Assembly: GCA_003601535.1 (NCBI GenBank)
Contig: PIXW01000014.1
Coordinates: forward strand, 1 to 5,404
Source: ANME-2 cluster archaeon
Lineage (GTDB): Archaea > Halobacteriota > Methanosarcinia > Methanosarcinales > Methanogasteraceae
Direction of reading: 5' to 3'
Length of the DNA stretch: 5,404 nucleotides
Shown here: piece by piece, positions 1 through 2,853 of the stretch
Layout of the letters: each line of letters begins with the position of its first letter
Numbering within the stretch: the stretch's first letter is position 1
Notes under the pieces: model-generated
Seen by the model: the letters and a program-made list of their open reading frames with translations, nothing else
Database searches by the model: none
What the model was told of the DNA's origin: nothing
Translations under genes and position numbers: made by a program

Positions 1-19
1 ACAGAGAGAAGTGATTTGC

Positions 20-586
20 ATGAGAACTACATGGCAGGAGATTGCACGGTTCGGAAAGAAATTGGTGGACTACGGTCTTGTTGAATCGCATTTCGGGAAT
101 ATCAGCGTTCGTACCGGAGATCGGATCCTGATCACCAGAAGCGGAGCTGCGCTGGATGATATCGATGAAGATTCCGTGGTCGAGATCGAGATTGATCGAA
201 CCTCAAGCACAGACATGGTCGCATCATCGGAAGCGATCGTACATCGCGCCATCTACAGGGAGACGTCAGCGCGCACAATCATCCACGCACACTGTCCTTA
301 CGCAGTCATCGAGTCTCTGATCGAGGATTCCGCAGTCATGCCAATCGACAGCGAGGGCATATACTTCCTGCACGAGATTCCGATCGTAACAGGCGGCATC
401 GGAACACAGGAACTTGCATCAAACGCTGCTTTTGCACTGCGCGAACATAAAGGTACGATCATACGCGGACATGGCACTGTTGCCATCGGAACGATCATGG
501 AGGAAGCATACTCGGTGACATCTCAGATCGAACACAGCTGCATGGTAAAATATCATGTCGATCTATTCAACCGGTGCAACAGGTGA
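20..586 (+). CDS. Class II aldolase/adducin-family sugar-phosphate aldolase (FucA-like)
   Basis: A 188-residue cytosolic protein of the zinc-dependent class II aldolase family (FucA, AraD, MtnB). Seen in the sequence: a phosphate-loop-like SHFGNISVR (residues 23-31), the catalytic-type glutamate E71 in SSEAIVH, the zinc pair H89/H91 in HAHCPYA, and a third zinc ligand H151 in RGHG. Order and spacing closely match E. coli FucA (E73, H92, H94, H155). Family members cleave short sugar 1-phosphates such as fuculose 1-phosphate to DHAP and an aldehyde; in methanogens a FucA-like enzyme can supply lactaldehyde for coenzyme F420, and related enzymes act in 5'-deoxy-sugar or methylthioribulose salvage. 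The substrate here cannot be read from sequence. The start is ATG at 20, preceded by AAGTGAT (9-15). A GTG at 11 in the same frame lies inside that site and is less likely; no in-frame stop precedes it in the window. cobY follows after 7 bases, so co-transcription is likely. Confidence 0.88.
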   Translation: MRTTWQEIARFGKKLVDYGLVESHFGNISVRTGDRILITRSGAALDDIDEDSVVEIEIDRTSSTDMVASSEAIVHRAIYRETSARTIIHAHCPYAVIESLIEDSAVMPIDSEGIYFLHEIPIVTGGIGTQELASNAAFALREHKGTIIRGHGTVAIGTIMEEAYSVTSQIEHSCMVKYHVDLFNRCNR

Positions 587-587
587 T
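581..587 (+). promoter_or_regulatory. Ribosome binding site deciding the cobY start
   Basis: AGGTGAT matches the archaeal anti-Shine-Dalgarno complement and lies 6 bases before ATG 594. It overlaps the aldolase stop codon (584-586). It supports ATG 594 over the in-frame ATG at 555, which would add 13 residues inside the aldolase gene that have no counterpart in the CobY family. Confidence 0.7.
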
Positions 588-593
588 CATGGA

Positions 594-1223
594 ATGCATG
601 CCGTGGTGATGGCTGGTGGAGTTGGGAGCAGATTCTTCACAGAAAAAGGGAGCGGTGAGAAACCGATGGTTGAACTTTGCGGTAGACCGCTCATCAGTTA
701 TGTGATCGATACGCTCAAGCGCAGCAGATCAATCAGTCACATCTTTGTCGTGACCTCGCCGAGTGTGCCGCAGACCAGGGAATACGTTGAGAGGCATGAA
801 GATATGAAGGATGTCGATGTTATTCCCGCGCCCGGTCTCGGTTACGTCGGCGACATGGTTCATGGAATCCATGCGGCTGCAATCAGAGAACCGGTACTCG
901 TTATCATGTCTGACCTTCCATTGATCACACCTGGAATGATCGATAAGATTGTTTCGATTTATGAAGAGCGTGCCGAGCCCGCTCTTTCTGTTCATACGCC
1001 TCTTTCTGTCTGTAAAAAACTCGGACAGCGTCCAACTACCGTCTTCAATCGCAATGGTGAGTTAATCGTCCCGTGCGGCATTAATATTCTCGATGGTCGT
1101 TTGATCGATGAAGAACAGCCTGATTTCAACCTGATCCTCTCTGACCTTGAGGTTGTGCTGAATGTGAACACGGTTGAGGATCTGAAGCGATGTGAGCGCA
1201 TACTGCTGGAGCGGAGCGGCTGA
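594..1223 (+). CDS. cobY: GTP:adenosylcobinamide-phosphate guanylyltransferase, archaeal type
   Basis: A 209-residue nucleotidyltransferase. CobY is the archaeal non-orthologous replacement of bacterial CobU: it transfers GMP from GTP to adenosylcobinamide phosphate, giving adenosylcobinamide-GDP for the cobalamin synthase CobS. Seen: an N-terminal NTP-binding signature MAGGVGSR (6-13) followed by EKP (22-24), then ELCGRPLISYV, the patch IFVVTSPSVPQTREYV, a central SDLPLI where metal-binding Asp is expected, and PCGINILDG near the C-terminal third. As I recall it, Methanocaldococcus CobY has the same order: MAGGKGTR, EKPLIKLCGR, ATSPNTPKTKEY, VSSDL, PAGINVV and a closing NINTKDDLK (here NVNTVEDLK). 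The loop between GSR and EKP is a few residues longer here. The fold also occurs in CofC and MobA, but CofC lacks this AGG signature. The gene is second in an operon with the aldolase; no other cobamide gene lies in the window. Confidence 0.88.
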   Translation: MHAVVMAGGVGSRFFTEKGSGEKPMVELCGRPLISYVIDTLKRSRSISHIFVVTSPSVPQTREYVERHEDMKDVDVIPAPGLGYVGDMVHGIHAAAIREPVLVIMSDLPLITPGMIDKIVSIYEERAEPALSVHTPLSVCKKLGQRPTTVFNRNGELIVPCGINILDGRLIDEEQPDFNLILSDLEVVLNVNTVEDLKRCERILLERSG

Positions 1224-1231
1224 TCCGTCGA

Positions 1232-1252
1232 ACCGAAATGTTCATAATAAAT
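1232..1252 (+). promoter_or_regulatory. Candidate BRE/TATA promoter for tRNA-Thr
   Basis: A purine-rich CGAAATG-like BRE is followed by the A/T-rich CATAATAAAT (1243-1252). The TATA-like centre lies about 26 bases before the mature tRNA 5' end, the usual archaeal TATA-to-start distance, so transcription could begin at or just before 1273. It sits in the 49-base gap after cobY. The box is a loose match and read-through from cobY is also possible. Confidence 0.45.
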
Positions 1253-1272
1253 CCATCAATAGAAAGACCGAT

Positions 1273-1344
1273 GCCTCGGTGGCTTAGCGGTATAGCGCGT
1301 CCTTGGTAAGGACGAGGTCGCGGGTCCAATTCCCGCCCGAGGCT
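1273..1344 (+). tRNA. tRNA-Thr (anticodon GGT)
   Basis: A full cloverleaf can be drawn by hand. The acceptor stem GCCTCGG (1273-1279) pairs with CCGAGGC (1337-1343). The D arm is GCT/AGC with GG in the loop. The anticodon stem CGTCC (1298-1302) pairs with GGACG (1310-1314) around the loop TTGGTAA, which gives anticodon GGT at 1305-1307 and reads ACC/ACU threonine codons. The T stem GCGGG pairs with CCCGC. Discriminator base 73 is T (1344), as expected for archaeal tRNA-Thr. CCA is not encoded, so it must be added by the CCA-adding enzyme; there is no intron. The T loop is TCCAATT, with C at position 55 where T (modified to pseudouridine) is nearly universal. Base 1344 is shared with the stop codon of the convergent DUF89 gene. 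Confidence 0.95.
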
Positions 1345-2195
1345 TATGCTATCATCTGTTTCAGCACCGCGTCTCCAATCTCAACACCGAGATCAGATGC
1401 GATCACAGGGCATTTTGCCAGTAGCAGGAAGAAGATGTTACCTTCCTCTCCGCTCATCGATTCATAGTTTCCCTGACCCTTGCTGATGATCATATCGGAT
1501 GATCGATAGATCTCAATAAATTCCTGATCGCACCGGTCCAGAATCGTTCCAGGTGTATCTGATGTTGTAACGATCTCTGCAAGAGGTCGGATTCCACAGA
1601 AAAGAGCATCATCCATCGTTGCATCGTTGATGATCGGTGCTTTCTTTACGGCATATACGATATCACCATAATCTGTCATCTCTTCAAGAAGTATCCGGTC
1701 AAAAACCACCTCTCCGGCATTGTCTGCAAGATACAGAATGTTCTTTGAGTGTTCAAGCGAATCCAAGAATTTCGAATAGTCATTTATTGCAAATTCCCTT
1801 GCCAATGTATCCTTTATTGTTTTTTTTACGCTGAATTGCATGTTTGCCCCAAAATCGATAATATTTCCAGCGATTGCAAGTTTCGCCGCGGTAAAGAGAC
1901 GATCCTCTGATCTATCCACGATCTCCTTGAGACGCGGATACATCTCCATCGCAGCATGATTATATCTTATTTTAAGGTCTTCATAAGGATCTTCGCATCC
2001 TGTGACCTCCTTTACCACAGAATAAACGATGTGCGCAATAAAAGGAGGGCTGTGCTCGAATGACACATCCAGTAACTCCTTCATCACGGATTTCAGCACC
2101 TGTTCCTGCACTGCCGGGTCATCAGTCGCCAGCCTTGCCGCATTGAGCGCCTGTTTCAGAAGGCAGGGGATACATTCAAGGGTTGTCTTCATCAT
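1344..2195 (-). CDS. DUF89 (ARMT1-like) metal-dependent damage-control phosphatase
   Basis: A 283-residue protein of the DUF89 family (PF01937). Characterised members are metal-dependent phosphatases thought to hydrolyse damaged or surplus phosphometabolites, including sugar phosphates and oxidised cofactor phosphates; the substrate here is unknown. Seen, counting from the second Met: N-terminal CIPC (7-10), the Cys pair of the stand-alone subfamily, AGNIIDFG (108-115), the hallmark ADNAGEVVFD (156-165) with Asp and Asn metal ligands, KKAPIINDAT (183-192), SKGQGNYES (237-245) and KCPVIA (260-265). All key residues are present and the length is normal for archaeal members. The start is the first ATG of an ATGATG pair: it gives the ATGA overlap with the upstream DUF447 gene and lies 9 bases after AAGGAGAT. 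A longer in-frame ORF from 2252 would add 19 residues (RRSSRERGDD...) lying inside the DUF447 gene and lacking family character. An A8 run (1820-1827 on +) encodes KK in VKKTIK. The gene converges on tRNA-Thr. Confidence 0.87.
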   Translation of the reverse strand: MMKTTLECIPCLLKQALNAARLATDDPAVQEQVLKSVMKELLDVSFEHSPPFIAHIVYSVVKEVTGCEDPYEDLKIRYNHAAMEMYPRLKEIVDRSEDRLFTAAKLAIAGNIIDFGANMQFSVKKTIKDTLAREFAINDYSKFLDSLEHSKNILYLADNAGEVVFDRILLEEMTDYGDIVYAVKKAPIINDATMDDALFCGIRPLAEIVTTSDTPGTILDRCDQEFIEIYRSSDMIISKGQGNYESMSGEEGNIFFLLLAKCPVIASDLGVEIGDAVLKQMIA

Positions 2196-2782
2196 ATCTC
2201 TATAATCTCCTTCAGTTTCATCATCGCCTCTTTCTCGCGAGGACCGCCGCATATCTGTACGATCCTGTCATAATGCTCGATCAGATCAAGATATCTCCTA
2301 TCACCGTTCAGACGATATCGCGTGGCGTGTACAAGAGACTCTACGACTGCATTAAAGCCTCTGTTTATGCATAACACTGGTTTATCGTAAATCATACCTC
2401 GCACAGGTGTTAATTTAAATAGGTTCCCTTCTGACTGCTGGCAAAAAAAGAGCAACCACGCATTCGTGCTTTTTAACACAGGAAGGCTCATACTATCGGG
2501 ATATTCGAATGCATCTGAATCAAGATCCTCAAAAGTACACTCAACATACAGCACAGGGTCATGGATGATATTTGCAGCGATCTTTCCTGTTGTAATTACA
2601 TTTTGCCGTGTATGCGAGCCAGGAAACAACCGCATCCACAACGCATCACCGTTTCTGATGATGCCGATTGGTGCGGCATTCGGAATGCCTGACTCTGATG
2701 CGGTTGTGGCGATGACTTCAGAGATTCCGTCAAGGATTCCGAAATTGCCTGGTTCTGCCGCGTCCGGTGGTCTATCCATCAT
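2192..2782 (-). CDS. DUF447 family protein, probable FMN-binding split-barrel
   Basis: A 196-residue protein matching the archaeal DUF447 family (PF04289, COG2457 as I recall). Structural-genomics members adopt a flavin-reductase-like split barrel and bind FMN, but no reaction is established. Seen: an N-terminal strand region GISEVIATTASESGIPNAAPIGI (residues 19-41), the typical strand-turn-strand of split barrels; LWMRLFPGSHTRQNV (48-62), where flavin phosphate contacts would be expected; an aromatic WLLFF strand; and a C-terminal helical tail with VESLVHATR and a charged helix ending in KLKEIIEI. There is no signal peptide or membrane segment. The start is one of two adjacent ATGs (2782, 2779); a weak AGGATGA lies 9 bases upstream and no closer Met precedes the conserved region. 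It is the first gene of an operon with DUF89, joined by an ATGA overlap, which suggests a shared pathway. Function remains unknown. Confidence 0.83.
   Translation of the reverse strand: MMDRPPDAAEPGNFGILDGISEVIATTASESGIPNAAPIGIIRNGDALWMRLFPGSHTRQNVITTGKIAANIIHDPVLYVECTFEDLDSDAFEYPDSMSLPVLKSTNAWLLFFCQQSEGNLFKLTPVRGMIYDKPVLCINRGFNAVVESLVHATRYRLNGDRRYLDLIEHYDRIVQICGGPREKEAMMKLKEIIEI
2205..2212 (-). promoter_or_regulatory. Ribosome binding site for the DUF89 gene
   Basis: AAGGAGAT on the minus strand lies inside the 3' end of the DUF447 gene, 9 bases before the ATG at 2195. It is the strongest Shine-Dalgarno match near this junction, and it argues for independent re-initiation combined with ATGA coupling. 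Confidence 0.6.
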
Positions 2783-2801
2783 GATTCTGGTTCATCCTGT
2801 T

Positions 2802-2815
2802 GAAAAGATTATGTA
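2802..2815 (+). promoter_or_regulatory. Candidate promoter of the helicase gene
   Basis: GAAAAG followed by ATTATGTA resembles the archaeal BRE/TATA arrangement. Its TATA centre near 2812 puts transcription start at about 2838-2841, on or next to the helicase ATG. No convincing Shine-Dalgarno precedes that ATG, so a leaderless mRNA is the simplest reading. Predicted from pattern only. Confidence 0.45.
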
Positions 2816-2834
2816 CAATACATCTCTATGATGG

Positions 2835-2853
2835 TAATATATGACTATCTCGG
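2835..2853 (-). promoter_or_regulatory. Candidate promoter of the DUF447-DUF89 operon
   Basis: Read on the minus strand, CCGAGATAG (BRE-like) precedes CATATATTA (2843-2835), a good archaeal TATA box. A start about 26 bases downstream of its centre would fall near 2813, leaving a leader of about 30 bases that carries AGGATGA (2798-2792) before the ATG. The box overlaps the helicase start codon at 2841 on the other strand. Predicted from pattern only. Confidence 0.5.

Noticed and set aside
594..1223. CofC (2-phospholactate guanylyltransferase) as an alternative to CobY
   Set aside because: The fold is shared, but the N-terminal MAGG-x-G-x-R signature, the LCGRPLI segment and the NVNTVEDLK ending fit CobY and not CofC.
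1820..1827. T8 run on the plus strand as an archaeal terminator for tRNA/cobY read-through
   Set aside because: It lies almost 500 bases past the tRNA and simply encodes KK on the minus strand within a conserved part of DUF89.
2196..2252. N-terminal extension of DUF89 to ATG 2252
   Set aside because: The 19 added residues lie inside the DUF447 gene and lack family likeness, while ATG 2195 has a strong ribosome site and the ATGA overlap.
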